Assembly (NCBI GenBank): GCA_002422505.1
Contig: DIVX01000151.1
Location: 1-39,849, forward strand
Source of the DNA: Desulfovibrio sp. UBA6121
GTDB lineage: Bacteria > Desulfobacterota > Desulfovibrionia > Desulfovibrionales > Desulfovibrionaceae
Length of the DNA: 39,849 nt
Direction of reading: 5' to 3'
Positions 1 through 8,021 of the stretch are shown here, one piece after another. The notes below the pieces were generated by a model, which was not told the origin of the DNA, ran no database searches, and saw only the letters and a list, made by a program, of their open reading frames with translations. The position numbers and the translations under genes were made by a program. Positions within the stretch are counted from its first letter, which is position 1, and the number at the start of each line of letters is the position of its first letter.

Positions 1-1200
1 GATGTTGCCGTCGCCCAGGTGGCCGTAGCAGGCAACCTGCACGCCCTGCTCCGCGCCGATGGCCTGGTAGCCCTCCACGGCCTGCACGGTGCTGCCCCGC
101 GGCACGGCCACGTCCTCGCCCAGCTTGTCCGGTCCCAGGCGAAAGCCCGCCGGGCTGACGAGCCGCCGGAGCTCCCAGAGGGGTTCTTCCTCCGCCGCGC
201 CCAGGCCCTTGAACAGGCACAGCGGGCCAGCCGGGGCCAGGGCCGCCTCCAGGCGCTCCAGGTCCGCCGCCAGCGCCGCCCGGGAGCCGTCCACCTTGAG
301 CACCAGCACGGCCTGGGTCGCCGCCCCCTCCGACCCGCCAGAGGCGGTGGGCCAGGGCACGTCCTTAAGCTGGCCTATGGCCCAGCAGGCCTTGGCATCC
401 AAAAATTCCATGGCCGTGGGCAGAATGCCCGCGCGGAACACGCCCCGCGCGCCGTCCAGGGCCGCCCGCAGCGAGGAGAACGCCACCAGGATGGTGGCCG
501 AGCCCTCGGGCAGGGGCAGCAACTTCAAGGTCAGCTTTGTAAAAATACCGAGGGTGCCGCAGGAGCCCACGAACAGCCGCGTAAGGTCGAGCCCCACCAC
601 GTTCTTGTGGGTGCGGCCTCCGGCCTCCACGATCTTGCCGCCCGGCAGCACGGCGCGCACGCCCAAAACATAGTCCCGCGTGACGCCGTATTTGACGGCG
701 CGCATGCCGCCCGCGCAGGTGGCCACGTTGCCGCCCAGGGTCGAAATCTTGAGGCTAGCCGGGTCCGGCGGGTAGAAGAGCTTCTGCTTCTGCGTCTGCG
801 CCTGGAAGTCCGCCGTCACCACGCCGGGCTCCACCTCGGCGCAGAAGTCGTCGGCGTCTATGGTCAGCACGCGGTTCAGCCACAGGCTGGAAACCACCAC
901 GCCGCCAAAGGCGGGCACCGCGCCGCCGCTCATGCCCGTGCCGCGCGCACGGGGCACCAGGGGCACGGCTTCCGCCTCCGCCCACTTGAGCAGCTCCACG
1001 ATCTGCGTTTCCGTCCGGGGCCGCACAACCACCCAGGGCATGGCCGCGCGGCGGCTGGAATCCGCGCCGTACACGGCCATCTGCGTGGGGTCGGTCACCA
1101 GCCCCTCGCCGGGGAAGAGCTGCTCCAGAAAGCGCAGGTGGGCGGGGGTGAGGGCGGAGACGAGCCCGGTGACGGGAGAAGTTGCGGGAATGCTGTTCAT
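1..1200 (-). CDS. FAD-linked oxidase, GlcD/D-lactate dehydrogenase type (3' end outside window)
   Basis: Reading the minus strand from ATG at 1200 gives 400 uninterrupted codons that run off the left edge, so the C-terminus is missing. The product is a PCMH-type FAD oxidoreductase of the glycolate/D-lactate oxidase family. The N-terminal FAD-binding segment contains RARGTGMSGGAVP and later STLGGNVATCAGG. The visible end, CYGHLGDGNI, matches the conserved GHxGDGN motif near the C-terminal part of this family. Such enzymes oxidise 2-hydroxyacids to 2-oxoacids and pass electrons to Fe-S partners or quinone. It is the last gene of the smpB series, 47 bases after the smpB stop. Substrate (glycolate, lactate or other) cannot be told from sequence alone. 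No upstream Shine-Dalgarno of note. Confidence 0.88.
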   Translation of the reverse strand, partial: MNSIPATSPVTGLVSALTPAHLRFLEQLFPGEGLVTDPTQMAVYGADSSRRAAMPWVVVRPRTETQIVELLKWAEAEAVPLVPRARGTGMSGGAVPAFGGVVVSSLWLNRVLTIDADDFCAEVEPGVVTADFQAQTQKQKLFYPPDPASLKISTLGGNVATCAGGMRAVKYGVTRDYVLGVRAVLPGGKIVEAGGRTHKNVVGLDLTRLFVGSCGTLGIFTKLTLKLLPLPEGSATILVAFSSLRAALDGARGVFRAGILPTAMEFLDAKACWAIGQLKDVPWPTASGGSEGAATQAVLVLKVDGSRAALAADLERLEAALAPAGPLCLFKGLGAAEEEPLWELRRLVSPAGFRLGPDKLGEDVAVPRGSTVQAVEGYQAIGAEQGVQVACYGHLGDGNI

Positions 1201-1247
1201 GGCGGTTTCCGATATGCGGGAAGGCCCGCCCGGCGGATGCGGCGGGG

Positions 1248-1727
1248 CTATTTTCTCTTGTAGTCGGCCAGCTGCCGGGCCGTGTCGCGCTGCATGTCGC
1301 GCTCTTTGAGGTCGTCGCGGCGGTCGTGCACGTTTTTGCCCTTGCCCAGCGCTATTTCGAGCTTCACGCGGCCATTCTTGAAGTACAGCCGCACCGGGAC
1401 CACGGTGAGCCCCTTCTGCGCGGCCAGGGCTTGCAGCTTGTCTATTTCGCGGTGGTGCAGCAGCAGCTTGCGCTCGCGCACAGGGTCGTGCGGGTCCATG
1501 CCCGCGTTGGCGTAGGGCGCAATATGCACTCCGGTCAGCCAGGCCTCGTCGTGGCTGAAGCGCACGTAGCCGTCCATGAAGTTCACGCGGCCCTCGCGCA
1601 GGCTCTTGAGCTCCGAGCCCATGAGCACCAGCCCGGCCTCCAGCACCTCCAAAAATTCATAGAGCCGCCGCGCCTGTTTATTGGTGGCGATGAGCTTTTC
1701 GCCCGCGTGGCGATTGGGTTGCGACAT
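1248..1727 (-). CDS. smpB: SsrA-binding protein SmpB
   Basis: A 159-residue protein with the full SmpB pattern: early ATNKQARRLYEF, then GSELKSLREGRVNFMDGYV, then PHDPVRERKLLLHHREIDKL, and a basic tail GKGKNVHDRRDDLKERD ending in KRK. SmpB binds tmRNA and delivers it to stalled ribosomes for trans-translation; the basic tail reaches the decoding centre. Length is normal. It begins 3 bases after the ptsI stop, so it is probably cotranscribed and translationally coupled with ptsI. The tmRNA gene itself was not seen in this window. Confidence 0.97.
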   Translation of the reverse strand: MSQPNRHAGEKLIATNKQARRLYEFLEVLEAGLVLMGSELKSLREGRVNFMDGYVRFSHDEAWLTGVHIAPYANAGMDPHDPVRERKLLLHHREIDKLQALAAQKGLTVVPVRLYFKNGRVKLEIALGKGKNVHDRRDDLKERDMQRDTARQLADYKRK

Positions 1728-1730
1728 GAT

Positions 1731-3515
1731 TTACCCGCCGAGGTCGTCGTTATCAAGAAGCGACGCAAAGAAGTTAAGTTCTTCAGGATACTTATGGAAG
1801 ATGGTATCGCGCACCAAGCGGTTGATTTTACCCACGGTGCGGCAGGCCAAAACGTCGCGCAGCAGCGATTTGCATTCGCTCATCCTGGCCTGGCGGATGA
1901 TGCGCTTGATGCCGGGAATGGCCTGGGGCGACAAGGAGATGCAGTCGATCTGCATGCCCATGAGGATGGGGACGCAGAAGGGGTCGCTGGCCACCTCGCC
2001 GCACAGGCTGGCCTCTATGCCCGCCTGGTGGGCGGCGTCCACCACGTGTTTGATGCTGCGCAAAACCGCCGGGTGCAACGGCTGGTACAGGTAGCTCACG
2101 TGGGCGTTGGTGCGGTCTATGCCCAGGCTGTACTGGATGAGGTCGTTGGTGCCGATGCTGAAAAAGTCCACTTCTTCCGCCAGCATGCTGGCCATCATCA
2201 CGGCAGCGGGCAGCTCGATCATGATGCCCACGGGCATGTCGGCGTTGAAGCGCTTGCCCTCGGAACGCAGCTCGTCCTGGGCCTCGCGCAGCTTGGCCTT
2301 GGCCCGGCGCACCTCGCGCAGGCCGGAGATCATGGGAAACATGATGCTGACGTTGCCGTAGGCGCTGGCGCGGGCAATGGCCTTGAGCTGCGTTTTGAAC
2401 AGCTGCGGGTGCTGCATGCAAAAGCGTATGGCGCGCAGGCCCATGGCCGGGTTGGCCTCGTCCAGCGGGCCGAAGCTGGCAATGAACTTGTCCGCGCCCA
2501 GGTCCAGGGTGCGGAAGATGACCTTGCGCGGGCTCATGATGGCCGCGAGATCGGAATACTTATCGGCCAGCTCGTCTTCGCCGGGCAAGTCAGTGCGGTT
2601 CAGGTAGCTGTATTCCGTGCGGTACAGGCCAATGCCCTCGCCGCCGTTATCCAGCACCGCCGCCACTTCCTCAATGAGCTCGATGTTGGCCAGCACCTGC
2701 ACGCGGTAGCCGTCGATGGTTTCCGCCGGAAGCTGACAGCCCCGGTAGATGCGGCGCTGATAGTCCTCGAACTGGTCGGCCAGCTCGTTGAACTCGGCCA
2801 GCTCGTCCTCGTCCGGGTCCACCAGCACGCGGCCGCCCACGCCGTCGATGATGACGAGGTCGCCGTCGCCCACCAGCTCTTCCAGCTCGCCCGCGCCCAC
2901 CAGGGCCGGAATGCCCAGGGTGCGCGCCATGATGCCCGTGTGCGAGGTTTTGCCGCCCTGGGCCGTGGCGAAGCCCATGATCTTGCCCACCTCAAGCATC
3001 ACCGTATCCGCCGGAGTCAGGTCGTGGGCCATGATGATGACCCGGCCTTCCACGGCGAGTTCGGTGCGGGCGGTGCCCAAAAGCTGCGCCATCACGCGGT
3101 CGCTCATCACCCGCACGTCTTGCAGGCGCTCGCGGATGTACAAATCGTCCAGCAGGCCGAAGGCCTTCTCCACCTCGGCCACGGCCTTCTCAAGAGCCCA
3201 CTCGGCGTTCACGCGCAGGTCGCGGATGTGCCGCGCCGCAGAGCCGCACAGCTTGGGGTCCTTCAGAATCATCAGGTGCGATTCGAGAATATGGCGGTGC
3301 TCGGCCAGTTCGGCCGGAATCCGGTCGCGGGCGCTGGCCAGGTCTTCCTCCACCCGGGCGAAGGCCTGGCGCAGGCGGGTTTCCTCGTTCTCCACCAGGG
3401 CGGGGGCAATGCTCTGCCGCGGCACCTCTGCGTGGTGCCTGCGGTTGACGAACACGGCCTTGCCTATGGCGAAGCCCGTGGACACCGAAATGCCGCGAAC
3501 AATGGCTCTGGCCAC
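1731..3515 (-). CDS. ptsI: Phosphoenolpyruvate-protein phosphotransferase (PTS enzyme I)
   Basis: A 594-residue enzyme I. It takes phosphate from phosphoenolpyruvate onto a histidine and hands it to HPr. The active-site histidine is H192 in QGGKTSHTGIMAR (the family usually has GGRTSHSAIMAR). The PEP-binding part has EGIGLYRTEYSYLNR, and the catalytic cysteine lies in SLCGEVASDP. The start is GTG; the preceding ptsH stop and this start share one base (TAGTG), indicating coupling. Length is slightly above the usual 575. The variation TG for SA after the active histidine is mild. With HPr and EIID next to it, this is part of a mannose-family PTS, whose IIA, IIB and IIC parts are not in this window. 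Confidence 0.96.
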   Translation of the reverse strand: MARAIVRGISVSTGFAIGKAVFVNRRHHAEVPRQSIAPALVENEETRLRQAFARVEEDLASARDRIPAELAEHRHILESHLMILKDPKLCGSAARHIRDLRVNAEWALEKAVAEVEKAFGLLDDLYIRERLQDVRVMSDRVMAQLLGTARTELAVEGRVIIMAHDLTPADTVMLEVGKIMGFATAQGGKTSHTGIMARTLGIPALVGAGELEELVGDGDLVIIDGVGGRVLVDPDEDELAEFNELADQFEDYQRRIYRGCQLPAETIDGYRVQVLANIELIEEVAAVLDNGGEGIGLYRTEYSYLNRTDLPGEDELADKYSDLAAIMSPRKVIFRTLDLGADKFIASFGPLDEANPAMGLRAIRFCMQHPQLFKTQLKAIARASAYGNVSIMFPMISGLREVRRAKAKLREAQDELRSEGKRFNADMPVGIMIELPAAVMMASMLAEEVDFFSIGTNDLIQYSLGIDRTNAHVSYLYQPLHPAVLRSIKHVVDAAHQAGIEASLCGEVASDPFCVPILMGMQIDCISLSPQAIPGIKRIIRQARMSECKSLLRDVLACRTVGKINRLVRDTIFHKYPEELNFFASLLDNDDLGG

Positions 3516-3829
3516 TATTTCTCCCCGAATCTGGCGGCAAAAAGTTGCGAGATCTTCTCCACGGCCAGCTCGGCGTCGGCCCCGCTGGCGCGAATCTCAA
3601 GGGTGCTGCCCTGGCCCGCGGCAAGGGTCAACACGTCGAGGATGCTCTTGGCGTCCACGGTCTGCTCCGGCCCGGAAATGCTGATGCTTGCGGCAAAAGC
3701 CTGGGCCTCTCGGGCTATCTGGCTTGCGGGCCGGGCGTGCAGGCCAAGCTGGTTGGCCACCAGCACCTGCCGCACGCACTCGTCCGGGGCGTTGGCCTCG
3801 CAATCCGATGTGGCGCTCGTCTCGGTCAT
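3515..3829 (-). CDS. ptsH: HPr phosphocarrier protein
   Basis: A 104-residue HPr-family protein. The phospho-accepting histidine is in NQLGLHARPAS. The helix carrying the regulatory serine is present as DAKSILDVLTLAAGQG (the usual KSIMGVMSL region), so a Ser-46 equivalent exists. It carries an N-terminal extension of about 15 residues compared with classical HPr. The ATG at 3829 is preceded by GGAG at close spacing; a TTG at 3838 in the same frame is an alternative start. It receives phosphate from the adjacent PtsI and would pass it to a mannose-type EIIA or to regulatory targets. Whether HPr kinase exists is not visible here. Confidence 0.93.
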   Translation of the reverse strand: MTETSATSDCEANAPDECVRQVLVANQLGLHARPASQIAREAQAFAASISISGPEQTVDAKSILDVLTLAAGQGSTLEIRASGADAELAVEKISQLFAARFGEK

Positions 3830-3871
3830 GATCTCCAACCGCTGTCCTTGTCCATACTTCGCGTTCCCGCC

Positions 3872-4675
3872 CTAGGGCATGCCGAAAAACGGCAGTCCGG
3901 CTGGCAGCAGGTCGGTACTGCGCATAAGCCAGGGCAGGGCCAGCACAACCGCCAGCACGGCCCCGGCCACCACCCAGCGGGGCAGCACGGGCCGAATGGA
4001 AAGCGCCCCGGCCAGGGCGAACGCGCCCATGCCCCAGGTCCAGGCGACCGCGTCTCCCTTGGGGAACAGCAGCACCCAAAGCCACAACAAAAGGGCCGCG
4101 TTTACAAACTTTACGCGCCGCCCCCAATTGATGAGGTCCCAGCGCTTGAGGGCGGACAGGAAGCTGAAGCCTCTGCGCACGCCTCCAAGAAAAGTGTACA
4201 CGCGGAAGCCCTGCAATCCAAGAAAAAAGAAAAGCCCGATACTGAAGGGCAGAACGCGGTGTCCAAGCAGCAAAAGGCACGAGGTCAACAACGCCCAGAA
4301 AATGAGCAGGCTGCCCGCGAAAACCGAGTCGCCCACGGCGGACAAGGTATAACTGGTGGTGTTCTTGACCTTCTCCAGGGCGTCAGGCGGCAGCCTGCGG
4401 CCCGCTATGTCTGCCTCCACCGCCAGAAAAATGCCCACCAGGCAGGGCACCCAGAACGGGTGCGAGCTGAAGTGCTTGGCGTAGCGCTTCAGCGCCTGCT
4501 CGCGCGCCTTGGGCTCCTTGTGGATGACCCACAGGCCGGGCTGCATGGCGTACAAAAGGCCAACGCTCATGAGCCCCCGCGGGTTCATGGACGCGCCCAC
4601 CAGATACGTGCGCAGAAAGCACCTGAGGTACGCCTTGCCGCGCTCGCTCCAGAACCGCTCCCGCAAGCCCGGCAT
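3872..4675 (-). CDS. PTS mannose/fructose/sorbose-family IID component
   Basis: A 267-residue membrane protein recognised as an EIID of the mannose PTS family. The N-terminal cytosolic part has FLRTYLVGASMNPRGL followed by GLLYAMQPGLWVIH, AREQALKRYAKHFSSHPF and LVGIFLAVEAD, matching the EIID pattern of a helix, an 'F-N-x-HP' stretch and an acidic motif. The C-terminal half is hydrophobic with several predicted helices. EIID partners with EIIC to form the sugar channel. The ATG at 4675 is 2 bases after the bioB stop. EIIA, EIIB and EIIC are not in this cluster. Many Desulfovibrio do not grow on sugars, so a regulatory or restricted transport role is possible (inference). Confidence 0.85.
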   Translation of the reverse strand: MPGLRERFWSERGKAYLRCFLRTYLVGASMNPRGLMSVGLLYAMQPGLWVIHKEPKAREQALKRYAKHFSSHPFWVPCLVGIFLAVEADIAGRRLPPDALEKVKNTTSYTLSAVGDSVFAGSLLIFWALLTSCLLLLGHRVLPFSIGLFFFLGLQGFRVYTFLGGVRRGFSFLSALKRWDLINWGRRVKFVNAALLLWLWVLLFPKGDAVAWTWGMGAFALAGALSIRPVLPRWVVAGAVLAVVLALPWLMRSTDLLPAGLPFFGMP

Positions 4676-4677
4676 GC

Positions 4678-5718
4678 TTAGACCTCCGCCCCGGCGATGT
4701 GCAGGCCGGACTGCCGCGCCAGGGCCAGGTCGGCCTCCGGCGGGGTGCCCGCCACGGTCAGGTAGTCGCCAATCATCATGCCGCTGGCCCCGGAGGCGAA
4801 CAGCGCCCCCTGGCCGGAAACAGGGCCGAACACCAGCCCGCGCCCCCCGCACACCCGCAAGTGGGCCGTGGGCAGCAGCAGCCTGTAAAGGGCGATTATT
4901 TTGAGGGCCTCGCTGGACGAAAGCACGGGCCTGCCCTCCATGCGCGTGCCCGCAATGGGCACCAGAAAATTCATAGGCACGTTCTGCACGCCAAGCTCGC
5001 GCAGGGTTTGCGCCAGCTCTGCGCGCTGCTCCCAGCTCTCGCCCAGGCCAAAGATGCCGCCGGAGCAGACAAAGAGCCCCTCGGCCAGGGCCAGGCGCAC
5101 GGCCTCCACGTCATCCTCGTAGCTGTGGGTGGTGCAGATGAGCGGAAAGAAGCTGCGCGCCACCTCCAGGTTGTGGTGCACGCCGGAGAGCCCGGCGGCC
5201 TTGAGGCGCGCAAGGCGCGGGCGCGAGAGCACGCCCACGGAAACATCCGGCGCAAGCCCGGCGGCGCGCACCAGCCCCACGGCCTCGCAGAGCGCGTCGA
5301 ACTCGGCCTCGGTGGGGGCCAGCCCGCTGGCAACGATGCCGAAGCGCGAGGCCCCGCGCTCTTTCATGGCGCGGGCGGCGCGGGCTATCTCGGCGGGGTG
5401 CAGAAAGTCATGGCGCGGGCTTTGGGTGCGGTGCCGGGCGGACTGGGCGCAAAAGGCGCAGTCCTCGGTGCAGGCGCCGCTCTTGGCGTTGATTATGGCG
5501 CACAGGGAAAGTTCGTTGCGGAAGAACGCGCGGCGCACGGCCTGCGCCCCCGCGAGCAGGCGCGGCAATTCGGCCTCGCCGCAGGCCAGTACGGCGTGCA
5601 GGGCGCTGGCGTCCAGGGCGCGGTTCTCCAGGGCCAGGGCCACCGCCCTGTCCAGCGCGGCTTCAGCGCCCGCTACGTTGCCCCGGTTCTGCGCCGCCTC
5701 AGCGCTTGAGCAGTTCAT
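4678..5718 (-). CDS. bioB: Biotin synthase (radical SAM)
   Basis: A 346-residue biotin synthase, which inserts sulfur into dethiobiotin. The radical SAM cluster motif is CTEDCAFC (Cx3Cx2C), preceded by INAKSGA. Further BioB marks are GVHHNLEVARSFFP, CTTHSYEDD, GGIFGLGESWEQR and NVPMNFLVPIAGT. The region that carries the arginine ligand of the second cluster reads LRVCGGRGLVFG rather than the common RLSAGR, and is followed by ASGASGMMIGDYLT. The arginine is kept, but the surroundings are diverged. The start overlaps the end of rsmI by 20 bases and EIID starts 2 bases downstream, so it sits in a coupled series. No other biotin genes are in the window. Confidence 0.92.
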   Translation of the reverse strand: MNCSSAEAAQNRGNVAGAEAALDRAVALALENRALDASALHAVLACGEAELPRLLAGAQAVRRAFFRNELSLCAIINAKSGACTEDCAFCAQSARHRTQSPRHDFLHPAEIARAARAMKERGASRFGIVASGLAPTEAEFDALCEAVGLVRAAGLAPDVSVGVLSRPRLARLKAAGLSGVHHNLEVARSFFPLICTTHSYEDDVEAVRLALAEGLFVCSGGIFGLGESWEQRAELAQTLRELGVQNVPMNFLVPIAGTRMEGRPVLSSSEALKIIALYRLLLPTAHLRVCGGRGLVFGPVSGQGALFASGASGMMIGDYLTVAGTPPEADLALARQSGLHIAGAEV

Positions 5719-6649
5719 AGGCCTCCTTCACGCCCAGGCCGGGCACGCGCTCGGCCACCCTGCGCGCCACCTCGCGCGGTTTGCCACCACGGACGCGCTC
5801 CTCGGCCAGCACAGCCTCCAGCGCGGCCTTGGGGTCGGCGGCCTGTCCGCTTCCGCCCGGCTCGCCTGCCGCGTCCCGCCCGGCAAGCACGGCGGGCGGG
5901 GCCAGGGCCTCCGGCCCGATGATCACCGTAACCTCGCCCAGCACGTCCAGCGGCGTGGCCGCAAGCGCGCCCAGGCGTCCCAGAATAAACTCCTCGTATT
6001 GCTTGGTCAATTCCCGGCAGATGGCGAACTCGCGGTCGCCCAGCGCGCCAGCGGCCAGGGCCAGCGTTGCGGCCAGGCGGTCCTTGCGCTCAAAAAAAAT
6101 CAAGCTTGCGCCCGTGGCCCCATGCCGGGCCAACAGTTTTTGCGCCTGGCCTTTCTGGCGCGGCAAAAAGCCCAAAAAGGTGAAGGGCGCGGGCGGCAGG
6201 CCGCTGGCCGAAAGCGCCACGGCCGGGGCAAAGGGGCCGGGCAGCGAGGTGACGCGCAGCCCGCCCAGGCGGCAGGCCCGCACCAGCCGGTAGCCGGGGT
6301 CGGAGAGCACCGGGGTGCCCGCATCGCTGATGAGCGCCACGGCCTGGCCCTGGGCGATCATTTCCATGACCTGCGGAATGCGCCCGGCCTCGTTGTGCTC
6401 GTGCAGGCTGAAGTAGCCCGCGCGCCCGGCCTGGCGCACCAGCCCCTGGCGACGGAAGAACAGCCCGGCCCGGCGCGTGTCCTCGGCCAGCACCACGTCG
6501 GCGCGGGTCAGCACGTCCGCCGCGCGGGGCGACAAATCGCCCGCGTTGCCGATGGGCGTGGCCACCACGTACAGCCCCGGCGCAAGGCCCGCATGGACCT
6601 CCTGCGCGGCCTGGGCGGCCGGGAACGAAGCGTCGTCGCTGCGGTCCAT
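5699..6649 (-). CDS. rsmI: 16S rRNA (cytidine-2'-O)-methyltransferase
   Basis: A 316-residue member of the tetrapyrrole-methylase fold family, recognised as RsmI, which 2'-O-methylates C1402 of 16S rRNA with SAM. Motifs: LYVVATPIGNAGDLSPRA near the N-terminus, LAEDTRRAG, LHEHNE, ALISDAGTPVLSDPG, and FTFLGFLPRQKGQ. The usual GPSA loop is present as GPFAPAVALSASGLP. The C-terminal part includes ICRELTKQYEE and the family-typical tail (GVKEAYELLKR). It lies 2 bases after the HD-domain gene and overlaps bioB by 20 bases. Start chosen at the ATG at 6649. Confidence 0.95.
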   Translation of the reverse strand: MDRSDDASFPAAQAAQEVHAGLAPGLYVVATPIGNAGDLSPRAADVLTRADVVLAEDTRRAGLFFRRQGLVRQAGRAGYFSLHEHNEAGRIPQVMEMIAQGQAVALISDAGTPVLSDPGYRLVRACRLGGLRVTSLPGPFAPAVALSASGLPPAPFTFLGFLPRQKGQAQKLLARHGATGASLIFFERKDRLAATLALAAGALGDREFAICRELTKQYEEFILGRLGALAATPLDVLGEVTVIIGPEALAPPAVLAGRDAAGEPGGSGQAADPKAALEAVLAEERVRGGKPREVARRVAERVPGLGVKEAYELLKR

Positions 6650-6651
6650 GC

Positions 6652-7908
6652 CTAGTCGAAGTCCGCCAGAAGCGCGCCCACCTGGATGCCCATGATCTCG
6701 GGCCGGTGCTCGTACATCTGGCGGATGCGCCAGCGGGCCTGGTGCAGCTGCTCGTTGTTGATGCCGTTGCGCAGGGCGGTGTCAGCCTCGATGAAAGCGG
6801 CCAGACGGTCGCACATCTTGAGCAGCGGCCCGTCCTTGGGGTCCAGCTCGTCGCGGTTCTTGGGGCCCAGCAGCTCGCTCTCGGTGACGTTGCAGATGCG
6901 CTCGCCCTCCGGTCCGGTCTCGCGCACGGTGGCTATGAACTCCGAGCCGACCTCCAGCCCCAGCAGGTAGGAGAGCCGCTCGGCCAGGTCCTCGCACCCG
7001 CCGCTTTTCAGCGGGCCGATGATCTTGCGCTCCAGTTCGTGGTTCTCGTACTGCTTGATGAGCTCGCCGATGGAGGCGTCGGCGCTCTTCACCGGAGAGA
7101 TGATGTCGCGGGTCAGCAGCTCCGGCAGGTCGTGGAACAGGCCGGTGAAGAAGTTGTTCTGCCGCCGGGCCTGGCAGGCTCCGGCCTCCACGCTGAAGAA
7201 CCAGGCATAGGCCGCCACCAGGAACATGTGGCCCAGGACGGTGGTTTCCGGCACGCGGGGCGTTTGCGACCAGCGCTTCTGGAAGCGCAATTGCCCGGCC
7301 CGCGCGGCAAAGCGGCTGAACTCGTTCTGCCCGGCCAAAAGGTCGGCCACGCCGGGCAGATCCGTCAGAGCGGCCAGACGCGTCTGGAAGCTCTGCTCAA
7401 TCTCCGGCATTTCCTCGTCCTGCGGGTTCAGGGGCTTCAAAACCCGGAACTCGGAATAGGAGGCGTACAAATGCGCGGCCATGAGGATGCGCCGGGACAG
7501 GGTCTTCTCCTCCGGCTCCATGAGCGCAACGGTCATGCGCTCCCAGAATTCCTGGCCCAGGGGGGCCAGCCGAGGCTTCAGCTGCGGCAGCACCCATTGG
7601 GTCAGCTTCTGGTAGTCCTCTCTGTTGGCCTTTATCTTGTAGAATACCGGCGGCTTGATGTCGGTGATGACCAGACGGTAGAAGTAGCTGAAGATGCTGC
7701 CCTCGATGACTTCTTCGGTCAGGGCCAGGCGCTCGGCCTGCTCCATGCCCGCAGTAATGCGCGACAAAAGCATCCAGGCCACGATCATCTTGTGGGCCTG
7801 CTTGTCCACCTCCATGAGCTCCATGGGGCGCAGGCGGTCGTTCCAGCGCTTCATGAACGCACCAGAAAAAACCAGTTGCAGCAGGCTTTTGCGAATCACC
7901 GTCGACAT
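6652..7908 (-). CDS. HD-domain metal-dependent phosphohydrolase, YfbR-like
   Basis: A 418-residue protein with an HD phosphohydrolase domain in its C-terminal half: ETTVLGHMF supplies the first histidine (H227), GLFHDLPELLTRDIISPVK the HD pair (H259, D260), and a conserved aspartate lies further on. The N-terminal half, about residues 1-180, has a second helical region with DKQAHKMIVAWML that may be a degenerate copy or a partner domain. The substrate, a nucleotide or other phosphate ester, is unknown. The start has a strong ribosome site (GGAGGAACACG). It begins the series HD, rsmI, bioB, EIID, ptsH, ptsI, smpB, after a terminator behind the upstream rRNA methyltransferase gene. Confidence 0.82.
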   Translation of the reverse strand: MSTVIRKSLLQLVFSGAFMKRWNDRLRPMELMEVDKQAHKMIVAWMLLSRITAGMEQAERLALTEEVIEGSIFSYFYRLVITDIKPPVFYKIKANREDYQKLTQWVLPQLKPRLAPLGQEFWERMTVALMEPEEKTLSRRILMAAHLYASYSEFRVLKPLNPQDEEMPEIEQSFQTRLAALTDLPGVADLLAGQNEFSRFAARAGQLRFQKRWSQTPRVPETTVLGHMFLVAAYAWFFSVEAGACQARRQNNFFTGLFHDLPELLTRDIISPVKSADASIGELIKQYENHELERKIIGPLKSGGCEDLAERLSYLLGLEVGSEFIATVRETGPEGERICNVTESELLGPKNRDELDPKDGPLLKMCDRLAAFIEADTALRNGINNEQLHQARWRIRQMYEHRPEIMGIQVGALLADFD

Positions 7909-7945
7909 CGTGTTCCTCCAGGGCCGGGGCGGCCCAGCGAAGCAT

Positions 7946-7997
7946 AAAAAAAAAGCCTACCCCGCTTCCGCCCCCCAGGGCAAGGGGGCGAAAGCGG
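7946..7997 (-). terminator. Intrinsic terminator after the RlmD-type gene
   Basis: On the minus strand the arms at 7984-7997 and 7962-7976 form a GC-rich stem of about 14 pairs (CCGCTTTCGCCCCC against GGGGGGCGGAAGCGG). A few bases later there is a run of nine T (A-run at 7946-7954 on the plus strand). It separates the DUF3108/rlmD pair from the HD-rsmI-bioB series. Confidence 0.8.
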
Positions 7998-8021
7998 ACG
8001 AGGGGCGCAAAACCGCGCCCG

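Noticed and set aside
19..1263. Long plus-strand open frame opposite the GlcD-type gene
   Set aside because: It is the antisense of a clear FAD oxidase; composition is Ala/Gly/His/Arg-rich without any domain, typical of high-GC shadow frames.
1182..3875. 897-codon plus-strand open frame opposite ptsI
   Set aside because: Runs through the reverse complement of smpB, ptsI and ptsH, all unmistakable genes; it has no recognisable motif.
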